Source of the DNA: JAWLHU01 sp041690255
GTDB lineage: Bacteria > Bacillota > Sulfobacillia > Symbiobacteriales > Symbiobacteriaceae
Direction: 5' to 3'
Assembly (NCBI GenBank): GCA_041690255.1
Contig: JAWLHU010000021.1
Coordinates: 1 to 64,000, forward strand
Length of the DNA: 64,000 bases
Both the position numbers and the translations under genes were made by a program. Position 1 is the stretch's first letter; each line of letters opens with the position of its first letter. The notes beneath the pieces were generated by a model. That model saw only the letters and a program-made list of their open reading frames with translations, was not told where the DNA came from and did not search any database. Positions 8,314-16,758 of this stretch are shown one piece after another.

Positions 8314-9707
8314 GGCGACTTCAGCTTCAGGCGATCCTCTTCTTCCTCGTTCCGGCTGCGGCACTGCTCCTGATCGGGCTTCCCTACCTCCTCGCCGGCC
8401 ACCTCCACCGGGCTTTGACCCAGGGAATCGAATGGATCGACCTCTTGACCTGGAGCGTCCTCCTGGTCACGGTCGCCATTCCGCCGATCTGGGGCTACCA
8501 GTTGACCGTGCGGCTGGCCAATACCCTCTCACAGACCACAGAGGTAGTTCGCCGGGTCGCAGAGGGTGATTTTTCGCGGACCCTCACCCCCTGGGCACCG
8601 GATGTGACCGAGATGCTCGACCTGAAGCGGGGGATCAACGCCACCGCCACCCACCTTCGCCAGCGTCTGACGGAACTGAGCCAGGAGAAGACACACATTG
8701 AGGCGATCCTGCTTAACATGGCCGACGGTGTCCTGCTGGTCGACCGGACCAAAAAGATCGTCCTCATGAACCCTGCCGCAGAGCAGATGCTCGGGATCAC
8801 CGCTGCGGATGCGCTGGGAAGAGATCACCTGGAGATCACCCACCACTTCGACCTCGACGAACTCCTGGAGCGGGTCCTGAGGACCGGGGAGCCCGGTACC
8901 CTGGAGATTCGACGTGCCCGGCCCGACACCCAGATCCTCGAAGCCCGCCTGGCCCCTGCGGGCCAGCGGGAGGACCGGGGCGTCCTTATGGTCCTTCGCG
9001 ATATCACCCGGTCCCGACAGCTGGAGCAGATGCGCACCGAGTTCGTGGCGAACGTCACCCACGAACTGCGCACCCCTCTCACCTCGATTCGCGGCTTCGC
9101 CGAGACGCTCCTGGAGGGGGCGCTGGAAGAGCCGGAGACCGCCGCACACTTCATTGGCATTATCAAGCGGGAGAGCGAGCACCTGGGCGCCCTGATCGAA
9201 GACCTGCTGGATCTCTCGCGGATCGAGTCCGGCAAGTTCAAGATGCGGCGCGAGCAGGTGCGCATTCAGGATCTGGTGACCGACGCCGTAAACCGACTGC
9301 TTCCCAAGGCTCAGCACCACTCCGTCGAGTTGACCGCCCAGGTTCCGCAGGAGTTGGCCCCCCTGACTGGCGACTCAGACCGGCTATCTCAGGTCCTCAT
9401 TAACCTGATCGACAATGCGATCAAGTACACGCCGGCGGGCGGCAGCGTCTCCGTGACGGTGTGCGACGACGGCCCGGTCATCTCGGTGGCGGTGGCCGAT
9501 ACGGGGACTGGCATCCCCAAGGCGGACCTGCCCCGTATCTTCGAGCGTTTCTACCGGGTGGATAAAGCCCGGACCCGATCCACAGGCGGTACAGGCCTCG
9601 GGCTCTCCATCGTCAAGCACATCATTGACTCACACAAGGGATCGATCAAAGCCGAAAGCGAATTGGGTAAAGGATCCAGCTTTACCTTCACCTTGCCGAA
9701 GGATTAA
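8310..9707 (+). CDS. phoR: Phosphate-sensing histidine kinase PhoR
   Basis: A 465-residue membrane kinase. Two transmembrane segments (about residues 5-30 and 45-70) with a very short external loop are followed by HAMP (to about 115), PAS (about 125-235), HisKA with phospho-acceptor His in THELRTPLTS near residue 251, and an HATPase domain with the N box (NLIDNAIKYT), DTGTGIP and GTGLGLSIVK. The tiny external loop suggests that, as known for PhoR, the signal comes through the Pst transporter and PhoU rather than from direct ligand binding. It overlaps phoP by 4 nt. The stop codon lies within the Pho-box-like repeats that precede pstC. Confidence 0.92.
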   Translation: MRRLQLQAILFFLVPAAALLLIGLPYLLAGHLHRALTQGIEWIDLLTWSVLLVTVAIPPIWGYQLTVRLANTLSQTTEVVRRVAEGDFSRTLTPWAPDVTEMLDLKRGINATATHLRQRLTELSQEKTHIEAILLNMADGVLLVDRTKKIVLMNPAAEQMLGITAADALGRDHLEITHHFDLDELLERVLRTGEPGTLEIRRARPDTQILEARLAPAGQREDRGVLMVLRDITRSRQLEQMRTEFVANVTHELRTPLTSIRGFAETLLEGALEEPETAAHFIGIIKRESEHLGALIEDLLDLSRIESGKFKMRREQVRIQDLVTDAVNRLLPKAQHHSVELTAQVPQELAPLTGDSDRLSQVLINLIDNAIKYTPAGGSVSVTVCDDGPVISVAVADTGTGIPKADLPRIFERFYRVDKARTRSTGGTGLGLSIVKHIIDSHKGSIKAESELGKGSSFTFTLPKD

Positions 9708-9768
9708 CGAAATCTTAATGCAACCTTCATCAAACCCCCTCCCTCGGCGGTTCCGATTCCGTTAAGAT
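9703..9768 (+). promoter_or_regulatory. Pho-box-like repeats and promoter before pstC
   Basis: ATTAAC (9703), CTTAAT (9714) and CTTCAT (9725) are spaced exactly 11 bp apart, as before pstS. A -10 candidate TAAGAT lies at 9763-9768 in the context GTTAAGATG, the same 9-mer seen before pstS. The first repeat overlaps the phoR stop codon. Confidence 0.55.
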
Positions 9769-9861
9769 GAGGCCGTACAGGTATTCACCTGCCAGCCACC
9801 GCGGAAACTGAACCCGTGGGACTCGCCGGGTTCATGGCCCGACGACAAAGGAGAGGTTGAC

Positions 9862-10728
9862 GTGAATCGAGCGCGCTTCTCGGACCGGATCGCCCTCTAC
9901 CTGCTGACTTTCAGCGCCATTACCGTCTCCCTTGTGATCGCGGCAATTCTCGTCTTCGTGGGGAAGGAAGGGCTCCTCACCTTCCTTGACGTCAACCCCA
10001 TCGAGTTCTTCTTCAGTCCCGACTGGAATCCACCCGCCGGCCGATTTGGGGCGCTTCCTTTCTTCGTGGGGTCCGTCGCAGCGACAGCGATCGCGCTGCT
10101 GATCGGTGCTCCACTGGGCCTTGCCGGAGCGATCTTCATGGCCAAAATCTCCCCCGGGTCCATGCGGACCGCCATGCGACAGGCCTCCAACCTGTTTGTC
10201 GGCATTCCCTCGGTCGTTTACGGCTACATTGGCATGACGACCCTTGTCCCCTGGGTACGTGATAACCTGGGCGGACAGGGGTTCGGCGTCCTGGTAGCCG
10301 GCGTGATCCTGGCGATCATGGTCCTCCCCACGATCCTCGGCGTCTCGGAAGATGCGATCCGCTCTGTCGACGTCGCCCTGGAAGAGGGCTCGCTCGGTCT
10401 GGGTGCCACTCGCTGGCAGACGATCTGGGGCGTCATCCTCCCCGCAGCCCGTCCCCGCATCCTGGCCGGCGTGATCCTCGCCTTCGCCCGGGCCTTCGGT
10501 GAGACCACCGCCGTGCAGATGGTGATCGGCAACTCACCTACCGTCGTCCGCTCCCTGACCGCGGGCACCTCCACCCTGACCAGTCAGATCATCATGGAGA
10601 TGGGCCAGACCCCACCCGGATCGCCCTGGAACCGCGCCCTCTTCATGATGGCCTTCGGACTCCTGGTGGTTTCGCTGATCATGATCCTGCTCGTCCGCTG
10701 GGTCAGTAACCGGGGGGTGGCGAAGTAG
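9862..10728 (+). CDS. pstC: Phosphate ABC transporter permease PstC
   Basis: A polytopic inner-membrane permease of 288 residues with about six hydrophobic segments. It has the conserved permease loop EEGSLGLGATRWQTIW that contacts the ATPase, and PstC-type text near the middle (GIPSVVYGYIG). The start is GTG after AGGAGAGG. The next gene begins directly after the stop, so pstC and pstA are co-transcribed and coupled. Expression probably starts at the Pho-box-linked promoter at 9703-9768. Confidence 0.95.
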   Translation: MNRARFSDRIALYLLTFSAITVSLVIAAILVFVGKEGLLTFLDVNPIEFFFSPDWNPPAGRFGALPFFVGSVAATAIALLIGAPLGLAGAIFMAKISPGSMRTAMRQASNLFVGIPSVVYGYIGMTTLVPWVRDNLGGQGFGVLVAGVILAIMVLPTILGVSEDAIRSVDVALEEGSLGLGATRWQTIWGVILPAARPRILAGVILAFARAFGETTAVQMVIGNSPTVVRSLTAGTSTLTSQIIMEMGQTPPGSPWNRALFMMAFGLLVVSLIMILLVRWVSNRGVAK

Positions 10729-11583
10729 ATGACCCGTCAGCGCATGGGCGATCGCATCGCCACGGCCCTCCTCTGGGCCGCCGGCATTCTGATCCTGGTG
10801 ATCCTCGCCGCCTTCCTGATCCGCATTCTGGGGCAGGGACTCCCGGTGCTCGACTGGAACTTCCTGACCTCCAAGCCCCGAGCTATGGCGGCTGGGGGCG
10901 GCATTGGGCCGCAGTTGTTCAATACGTTCTACATTACGGCGCTCTCGCTGCTGATCTCCCTGCCCATAGGCGTGGGGGCAGGCATCTACATGGCGGAGTA
11001 TGCGAAACCCGGCCGGCTCACCGAACTGATCCGGCTCTCCACGGAAGCGCTGGCCTCGGTACCCTCTATTGTGCTCGGCCTCTTCGGTATGATCCTCTTC
11101 GTAAACGGCATGGGGTGGGGCTTTACCATCGCGGGCGGTGCCCTGGCCCTCTCCCTGCTCAACCTGCCGGTGCTGGTGCGAGTGACCGAGGAGGCGGTTC
11201 GGGCGGTGCCTCAATCCTACCGGGAGGCCTCCCTGGGGCTGGGCGCCACCCGCTGGCAGACGATCGCCAAGGTGATCCTCCCCTCCGCCCTGCCGGGGAT
11301 CCTCACCGGCGTCACCCTGGTCGCCGGACGGGCGATCGGTGAGACCGCCATTCTGATCTATACGGCTGGCGTGACCGTCTCCCGCCACTTCCCCGACCCG
11401 AGCCTCATGGCCGCGGGCGAGACGCTGGCCGTGCGAATCTGGGCGGTCAAGTCGGAAGGCCTGGTGCCCGATGCCGACCGGATCGCTGCGGGGACATCAG
11501 CCCTTCTGGTCTTGGTCGTCCTGGTCTTCAACTTCTTGCTCGCCGCTCCCCTTTATTGGTACCGCTCTCGCAACAGCCGCTAA
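10729..11583 (+). CDS. pstA: Phosphate ABC transporter permease PstA
   Basis: The 284-residue partner permease of PstC, with about six membrane segments, the PstA motif SVPSIVLGLFG and a second copy of the ATPase-coupling loop REASLGLGATRWQTIA. ATG immediately follows the pstC stop with no intergenic base, and a GGGGTGG site lies inside the end of pstC. Confidence 0.95.
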   Translation: MTRQRMGDRIATALLWAAGILILVILAAFLIRILGQGLPVLDWNFLTSKPRAMAAGGGIGPQLFNTFYITALSLLISLPIGVGAGIYMAEYAKPGRLTELIRLSTEALASVPSIVLGLFGMILFVNGMGWGFTIAGGALALSLLNLPVLVRVTEEAVRAVPQSYREASLGLGATRWQTIAKVILPSALPGILTGVTLVAGRAIGETAILIYTAGVTVSRHFPDPSLMAAGETLAVRIWAVKSEGLVPDADRIAAGTSALLVLVVLVFNFLLAAPLYWYRSRNSR

Positions 11584-11636
11584 CTCACTCCCTGGCTGCG
11601 CCTGCGCAGCGAACAGGCTAAGGAGGCTGACCCGCG

Positions 11637-12398
11637 TTGTCCGAACAGATGCGTATGACCGTAGAGAACGTGGACCTTTATTATGGCAACTTCCGGGCCC
11701 TGCGTTCGATTACGCTCAACATCCCCGCCAACCGGGTGACGGCGCTAATCGGTCCGTCCGGCTGCGGCAAGTCCTCCTTCCTGCGATGCCTGAACCGTAT
11801 GAATGACCTGGTCCCCGGCGCACGCGTCTCCGGCAGCATTCTCATGGACGGCGAAGACATCTATGCCCCGCATGTCGACGTTGTGCTGCTCCGCAAACGG
11901 ATTGGCATGGTCTTTCAGCGGCCGAACCCCTTCCCTATGTCCATCTACGACAACATCGCCTACGGCCCGCGCATCCACGGAGAGAAGCGGAAAGCCGTTC
12001 TCGACGAGCTCGTCGAGTCCTCCCTGCGGGGCGCCGCCCTTTGGGAAGAGGTGAAGGACCGGCTGAGCAAGTCAGCGCTAGGCCTCTCTGGCGGCCAGCA
12101 GCAGCGACTCTGCATCGCCCGGTCACTGGCGGTCAAGCCTGAGCTGCTCCTCATGGACGAGCCGGCGTCGGCGCTGGACCCCATCTCCACCGCCAAGGTG
12201 GAGGATCTGATCCGAGAATTGCGTGAGAACTACTCGATCGTCATCGTCACCCATAACATGCAACAGGCCGCCCGCATTTCGGACTACACCGCATTCTTCC
12301 TCTCCGGTGAACTGGTAGAGTACGGTCCAACCGGAACCATGTTCACAAACCCGCGCGATCAACGAACTGAGGATTATATCACCGGTCGATTCGGCTAG
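11637..12398 (+). CDS. pstB: Phosphate ABC transporter ATPase PstB
   Basis: The ATP-hydrolysing subunit (253 residues) of the phosphate importer. Walker A is GPSGCGKSS near residue 39, the Q loop is in FQRPNPFPMSIYDN (a PstB hallmark), the signature is LSGGQQQR, and Walker B is LLLMDEPASALDP. The start is TTG at 11637, 7 nt after AAGGAGG. PhoU follows after 20 nt. Confidence 0.96.
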   Translation: MSEQMRMTVENVDLYYGNFRALRSITLNIPANRVTALIGPSGCGKSSFLRCLNRMNDLVPGARVSGSILMDGEDIYAPHVDVVLLRKRIGMVFQRPNPFPMSIYDNIAYGPRIHGEKRKAVLDELVESSLRGAALWEEVKDRLSKSALGLSGGQQQRLCIARSLAVKPELLLMDEPASALDPISTAKVEDLIRELRENYSIVIVTHNMQQAARISDYTAFFLSGELVEYGPTGTMFTNPRDQRTEDYITGRFG

Positions 12399-12418
12399 AT
12401 GAAAGGGAGGCGACACGC

Positions 12419-13078
12419 ATGACCACCCGCTCCTCCTTCCACGACCAATTGGCCGCCCTACAGCGCGACCTCCTCCGTATGGGTGTATTCGTCTCTGAGG
12501 CGATCGACAAGGCGGTTCACTCCCTGGCAAAGCTGGACATTCCCCTGGCCCACGAGGTAATCGCGGGCGATGATACCGTCGACAAGATGCTGATCGACAT
12601 TGAGAAGCGGTGCCTGCAGCTCATGGCCTTACAACAGCCCATGGCCGGCGACCTGCGTGCGATCGGCACCGCCCTGAAGATCGTGACCGACCTCGAGCGC
12701 ATGGCCGACCACGCCACCGACATTGCCAAGGTAACGGTCCGACTGGAAGGCGAGACACTGATCCGCGAGCTGGTCCATATTCCGAGGATGGCCAGACGGG
12801 TCCAGGAGATGACCCGCGAGGCCATGGAGGCTTTCGTCACCCGCGATGTGGAGCGAGCCAAGCAGATGATCGCGATGGATGACGAGATTGATACCACGTA
12901 TAAGCGCATCTTCGACAACATCCTGGAGATCATGCAGGTTGAGCCTCAGCACGTGAAGCAGGCCACTTACTTACTCCTGGTGGCCATGTATCTGGAGCGA
13001 GTTGGTGACCACGCCACTAACCTGGGCGAGTGGACGATCTACATGGTGACGGGAGAACTGAAGGACATGAACGCATAG
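12419..13078 (+). CDS. phoU: Phosphate transport accessory/regulator PhoU
   Basis: A 219-residue all-helical protein of two PhoU repeats with the metal-binding E/DxxxD pattern in each (DLERMADHATDIA and YLERVGDHATNLGEW). PhoU links Pst transporter status to PhoR and restrains uptake. It is the last gene of the pstCAB-phoU operon, preceded by AAAGGGAGG and followed by a perfect palindromic terminator. Confidence 0.95.
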   Translation: MTTRSSFHDQLAALQRDLLRMGVFVSEAIDKAVHSLAKLDIPLAHEVIAGDDTVDKMLIDIEKRCLQLMALQQPMAGDLRAIGTALKIVTDLERMADHATDIAKVTVRLEGETLIRELVHIPRMARRVQEMTREAMEAFVTRDVERAKQMIAMDDEIDTTYKRIFDNILEIMQVEPQHVKQATYLLLVAMYLERVGDHATNLGEWTIYMVTGELKDMNA

Positions 13079-13092
13079 GCCAAATATGACGG

Positions 13093-13118
13093 GAGCCCAT
13101 CTGATATCAGATGGGCTC
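13093..13118 (+). terminator. Palindromic terminator after phoU
   Basis: The 26-nt sequence is a perfect palindrome (GAGCCCATCTGAT and its complement) ending 15 nt into the intergenic region. It is followed by TTCTGTCTCTT. Confidence 0.8.
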
Positions 13119-13147
13119 TTCTGTCTCTTGCAAAAAGATGTCCCTAT

Positions 13148-13180
13148 TTGATTACTTGACATAGACGAATATACTATACT
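13148..13180 (+). promoter_or_regulatory. Promoter of the chemoreceptor gene
   Basis: A -35 TTGATT (13148-13153) and -10 TATACT (13170-13175) are separated by 16 nt. A second overlapping TATACT follows at 13175-13180. A TTGACA at 13156 is too close to either -10. This is a vegetative-type, not flagellar-type, promoter. Confidence 0.5.
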
Positions 13181-13239
13181 TGGGATAGGCTGATATCTCC
13201 GTTCAACCGCCTACCTCCCCACGGAAAGGAGGAACTCAC

Positions 13240-14694
13240 ATGTTCCGATCACGTCGCAGAGAAGAGGCACCCACGAACGTTGCTCTCGTGACCGGCAGGA
13301 CTGCGTCCGAGACTCCACCTCCGCCTTCACCTTCACCGTCGCCGTCGCCACTGGAACCCGCAGTAGACTGGGAGTCCGTTAACCAACTCGTCCACCAACT
13401 GGCTGAGGGAAAGGTGGCCATGGCGGACGAGCAGGTCTCAACCCTGCCTCAGCCCCTGCAGGACTCCTTTCGCTACCTCATTCGTAGCCTGAACGGGCAG
13501 ATGGTCACCCTGCTCCGGGAGACCTCGACGGCCATTGAACTGGGCGCCCGTCCCCTGCTCGCCTCGGAGAGCCTCTCCAAGGCGACACGGACACAGGCAC
13601 AGGAGATCAGCCATGTCGCGAGCATTACCGAAGAGCTCTCTGCTGCGGTCGAGCAGGTCGCCGCGTCGGCGGATGACGCCGCCGCCAAGGCCAACCGGGC
13701 TCTCTCACAGATCGGTGTGGGGATCGCCAGCGTGGGCGGTGCGCTCGATGGCTTGGCCCACATGGGCAGGGAGATCGAGGGTCTGCAGAGCGACGTTCAG
13801 CACATGCAGCGTACCGTGAGCCCGATCCACGATGTGCTGGACCTGATCGAGGAGATCTCCAATCAGACAAACCTGCTGGCGCTGAACGCGGCCATTGAGG
13901 CCGCCCGTGCCGGGGATCAGGGGCGAGGATTTGCCGTCGTCGCACAGGAGGTTCGTGGCCTGGCCGAGCGGTCACAGCGGGCCGTGCGCGACGTGCAGGA
14001 GAAAGTGAATACGCTGAGCAGCAGTGCCGGAGCGGTTGTCACGACAACAGGTCACCTCGTTGCCCGGGTCGAGGAAGATGTCAAACTTGCCGACACGGGC
14101 CGCGTTGCTCTTCAGGAGATCGGCAACGTCCTTGGGCAGATCGTCGCGCCGATTCAGGAGATCGCCAGCGCGGCCGAGGAGGAGGCGAAGGCGGTTCAGG
14201 GAGCTGCGGAGAGCGTCAGCCAGATCTCCGCCACCATGGCCAGCATCCAGGCCTCATCTTCCGAACTTGCGGTCATGGTCGCAGACCTGCAGGGAGCGCT
14301 GCGAAAGGCACGAGCCGCAGGCGATACGATGAAGCTGAACCTCACCGATCGGGACTTGCTGGAGATCGCCCGCGCGGACCACGTCCTGTGGGTCCAGCGG
14401 CTCCACGAGATGGTGCTGGGACGGGAGAAGATCCAGACGAACGAGGTCACCGACCATACCCAGTGTCGTTTAGGGAAATGGTACGAGCAGAGACGGAGCA
14501 CCCTTGCAGGGCGGTCGGTCGCCTTTACGGCCATAGACGAACCGCACCGGCGGCTCCACGCCGCAGCCCGAAAGGCGGCGGAGCTCTGGAACCAGAACCG
14601 CAGGAACGAGGCGATCGAACAGGTGCATCAGGTGGTCAATCTGTCGCAGGTGATCCTTGCCCGCCTGGAGGAGTATGCTACCGAGTGCGAATGA
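13240..14694 (+). CDS. Soluble methyl-accepting chemotaxis protein with CZB domain
   Basis: A 484-residue chemoreceptor with no transmembrane segment. The N-terminus has a PPPPSPSPSPSP linker, followed by a helical region and the MCP signalling tip around residues 204-245 (EEISNQTNLLALNAAIEAAR). The C-terminal domain (about 377-457) has DHVLWVQRLHEMV, CRLGKWYE and EPHRRLH. These fit the chemoreceptor zinc-binding (CZB) domain with its Cys and His ligands. CZB receptors sense zinc or hypochlorite in other bacteria; the ligand here is unknown. AAAGGAGG precedes the ATG. It stands alone between two terminators, so it is a single-gene unit. Confidence 0.9.
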   Translation: MFRSRRREEAPTNVALVTGRTASETPPPPSPSPSPSPLEPAVDWESVNQLVHQLAEGKVAMADEQVSTLPQPLQDSFRYLIRSLNGQMVTLLRETSTAIELGARPLLASESLSKATRTQAQEISHVASITEELSAAVEQVAASADDAAAKANRALSQIGVGIASVGGALDGLAHMGREIEGLQSDVQHMQRTVSPIHDVLDLIEEISNQTNLLALNAAIEAARAGDQGRGFAVVAQEVRGLAERSQRAVRDVQEKVNTLSSSAGAVVTTTGHLVARVEEDVKLADTGRVALQEIGNVLGQIVAPIQEIASAAEEEAKAVQGAAESVSQISATMASIQASSSELAVMVADLQGALRKARAAGDTMKLNLTDRDLLEIARADHVLWVQRLHEMVLGREKIQTNEVTDHTQCRLGKWYEQRRSTLAGRSVAFTAIDEPHRRLHAAARKAAELWNQNRRNEAIEQVHQVVNLSQVILARLEEYATECE

Positions 14695-14700
14695 GAAGAG

Positions 14701-14757
14701 GCGCGGGGAGAACTCCCCGCGCGAGCATGGCCCACCCCGACGATCAGGGTGGGCCAT
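14701..14757 (+). terminator. Double hairpin terminator (bidirectional)
   Basis: Two perfect hairpins lie in tandem: GCGCGGGGAG/CTCCCCGCGC (14701-14722) and ATGGCCCACCC/GGGTGGGCCAT (14727-14757), the second followed by TGTTT. They separate the chemoreceptor gene from the convergent nitrite reductase gene. Confidence 0.8.
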
Positions 14758-14766
14758 TGTTTCGCC

Positions 14767-15855
14767 TTATTCTCCAGGAGCGCTGAAGACCTCCGGGTTC
14801 GGCTCACCGGTCACCTCAATCATCCCCACAGCCCCCTTGTCAATCGCACGGCTGATCGAGTGGTCAACCAGTTTGTAGACCCCGGGCTGCTCGACCGTGA
14901 ACTCGACCCAAGCAGCACCACCTGCAGGGATTACCGTAGTCTGCACATTGTGCATGGCTTCTGTAGCCCCTTCCTTGTGGGCGACGTCAAAGACTTCACC
15001 GATCACGTGAAACGATGAGAGCAGATTGGGTCCCCCGTTGCCAACGAACAGGCGAATCCGCTCGCCCACCGTTGCCTTCATGGCGTGATCACCAGTCAAC
15101 GCCTGAAAGGCGCCGTTAAAAACGACGTAATTGGGCTCTTCCTGGTAGAGCCGGTCCCCATCGTACGGTTGATGCCCCTTGTCCGTATGGCGACCAGCGG
15201 CGTAGATCTCGCCCTGCATGACATAGAACTCGCGGTCCACCGGTGAGAGACCCTCTCGTGGCTCCACCAGGATCATGCCGTACATGCCCATCGCGATATG
15301 GGTCGGGACGTGGGGGGAGGCACAGTGGTACACATAGAGTCCGGGATTAAGCGCTTTGAACGTGAACGATTGTGTCTCCCCGGGCTTCACCTGGGTCGCC
15401 CCCGCACCGCCATCCGGACCGTTTACGGCGTGAAGGTCAATCGAGTGAACCTGGAGCGAGGTTTCGCTGTTCTTCAGGTGAAGCTCGACCGTGTCCCCCT
15501 CACGGACCCGCAGAAGCGGTCCGGGTACAGTCTTGTCAAAGGTCCAGTAGGTGTAGGTGGTGCCATCGGCCAGCCTGCCCTCCACCTCTGCAGCCTCCAA
15601 TGTGAGCACGACCTTCTCGGGCTCGGTCCGCCAAATCGCCGGGGGAATGTCGATTGGGCTCTTGCGAACATCGATTGCATCGGTCTTCGCCGGCTCAAAC
15701 TGCCTGGATGGATGCACAGCCCGGTCCAGCGTCGTCACCTGGTCTGCGAGCATGGTGATCTGATCCCTCGCCATGCGGGTGCCGGCGAGGGCAAACCCAG
15801 AGAGAACGACGGCGATCACACCTACACTGGCTGCGGCAACGGTTATCCTATTCAT
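14767..15855 (-). CDS. nirK: Copper-containing nitrite reductase, AniA/NirK type
   Basis: A 362-residue two-cupredoxin enzyme that reduces nitrite to nitric oxide outside the membrane. The N-terminal hydrophobic stretch (residues 4-24) is a membrane anchor or signal. The catalytic set is complete: type 1 copper His137, Cys178, His186 and Met191 (HSIDLH, YHCA, PTHIAMGMYG); type 2 copper His142, His177 and His332; active-site Asp140 and His283 (SFHVIG). The Cys-to-His spacing of eight matches the AniA-like class. AGGAGGGAAGG precedes the ATG. The promoter region to 16106 contains three palindromes, including a CRP/FNR-family consensus. Only the NO-forming enzyme is seen; no NO reductase lies in the window. 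Confidence 0.92.
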   Translation of the reverse strand: MNRITVAAASVGVIAVVLSGFALAGTRMARDQITMLADQVTTLDRAVHPSRQFEPAKTDAIDVRKSPIDIPPAIWRTEPEKVVLTLEAAEVEGRLADGTTYTYWTFDKTVPGPLLRVREGDTVELHLKNSETSLQVHSIDLHAVNGPDGGAGATQVKPGETQSFTFKALNPGLYVYHCASPHVPTHIAMGMYGMILVEPREGLSPVDREFYVMQGEIYAAGRHTDKGHQPYDGDRLYQEEPNYVVFNGAFQALTGDHAMKATVGERIRLFVGNGGPNLLSSFHVIGEVFDVAHKEGATEAMHNVQTTVIPAGGAAWVEFTVEQPGVYKLVDHSISRAIDKGAVGMIEVTGEPNPEVFSAPGE

Positions 15856-15872
15856 GAAGATCCTTCCCTCCT

Positions 15873-15888
15873 GTGTGAGTCTTCACAC
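15873..15888. promoter_or_regulatory. Inverted repeat GTGTGA-N4-TCACAC before nirK
   Basis: A perfect 6+6 inverted repeat lies 17 nt before the nirK ATG and just upstream of its ribosome binding site. Position favours a repressor operator or leader element, but no regulator is identified. Confidence 0.5.
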
Positions 15889-15894
15889 CTGATG

Positions 15895-15910
15895 GAAGGT
15901 GGCCACCTTC
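15895..15910. promoter_or_regulatory. 16-bp perfect palindrome before nirK
   Basis: GAAGGTGGCCACCTTC is a perfect palindrome with no spacer, 39 nt before the nirK start. It could bind a dimeric repressor such as an NO-sensing regulator; this is inference. Confidence 0.45.
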
Positions 15911-16015
15911 GATGCTCTCATTTTCGCATAACCAGTTGATGCTTCGCCAGCGGTCGCTGAACGGATATCGGGACTGTACTCCTCCTGTTTCTAATGGTTC
16001 ACGTGTATGAAAGAC

Positions 16016-16031
16016 TGTGAAGCAGATCACA
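16016..16031. promoter_or_regulatory. CRP/FNR-family consensus site TGTGA-N6-TCACA
   Basis: The sequence TGTGAAGCAGATCACA matches the CRP/ArcR-type consensus exactly. It is 161 nt upstream of nirK and 76 nt upstream of the divergent plus-strand gene at 16107, so it could serve either. In Firmicutes such sites are bound by CRP/FNR-family regulators of anaerobic genes. Confidence 0.6.
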
Positions 16032-16106
16032 GGGCAGTGCAATTCGGGGTGAAGAAGGGGAGTCTCCGGCGTTGTTGAATCCGTAAAGGGAAAGGTAGAG
16101 AACGAG

Positions 16107-16751
16107 GTGAGCGTTCAGGTGGCGGTTCGAGTGCTGGGGCTGGACCCCGGCAAGACGACAGGGTGGTTTCTGAGCCAGGGATACGAGATCCTGGCCTATG
16201 GTTCGGAGCGGGACGCCATGAGGATTCTGGAGAAGGTCCACCATGTCGATGTGGTCGTTGTCGAAGATGCCCTGGACATGGATCAGGTAGAGCCACTCCG
16301 CAAGGTGCTGGATGTCCCCTGGGTCGGCGTGACACCGGAGCAACTGCAGCGGAGGCTCTTCAACCGGGTCCTGGGCCGAAAGTTGGTCAACGGACCGGCA
16401 GCCCGCCAGGAGGTGGTGCGCCGGGCCTTTGGGCGCCCCCCGGCCGATGTCCACGCCCTTGACGCGGCCTGTCTCGCCCTCTGGTGGCTGGCGGGCAGCG
16501 ATATGGCGACGGGAGCACCAGACCTGGGAAATCTGAGACTCTGGGACCTCTTTACCATTGCGGACGAGTTTGGTGAGGAGACCTACCAGGTGGTGCCGCC
16601 CAATACCGCCGATCCGGCGAACGGCATGGTCTCCTGGGCCTCACCCCTCGTGGAAGCGGTCAGGCATGCCCAACCGGGAGCACAGGTTGTCGTGAAGGCT
16701 CCTGCCGGCGACTGGACCTGCCGGTTGGTCCGAATCGAGCGGCAGGAGTAG
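16107..16751 (+). CDS. RuvC-like nuclease-fold protein fused to a GreA/GreB C-terminal domain
   Basis: A 214-residue cytosolic protein of unusual make-up. Residues 7-130 look like the RuvC/RNase H fold: LGLDPGKTTGW (first Asp), VVVVEDAL (second acidic strand) and a C-terminal ADVHALDAACLALWWL helix with Asp and His. Residues 145-212 match the GreA/GreB C-terminal domain, with EETYQVVPPNTADPANGMVS and a following SPLVEAV helix and V-V-K-A-P-G strand. The start is GTG at 16107 after AAAGGTAG. No Gre coiled-coil is present. Its role is unknown. The combination suggests a nuclease-like protein that docks on RNA polymerase the way Gre and Rnk proteins do. A bidirectional terminator follows. Confidence 0.7.
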   Translation: MSVQVAVRVLGLDPGKTTGWFLSQGYEILAYGSERDAMRILEKVHHVDVVVVEDALDMDQVEPLRKVLDVPWVGVTPEQLQRRLFNRVLGRKLVNGPAARQEVVRRAFGRPPADVHALDAACLALWWLAGSDMATGAPDLGNLRLWDLFTIADEFGEETYQVVPPNTADPANGMVSWASPLVEAVRHAQPGAQVVVKAPAGDWTCRLVRIERQE

Positions 16752-16758
16752 AAAAAGA

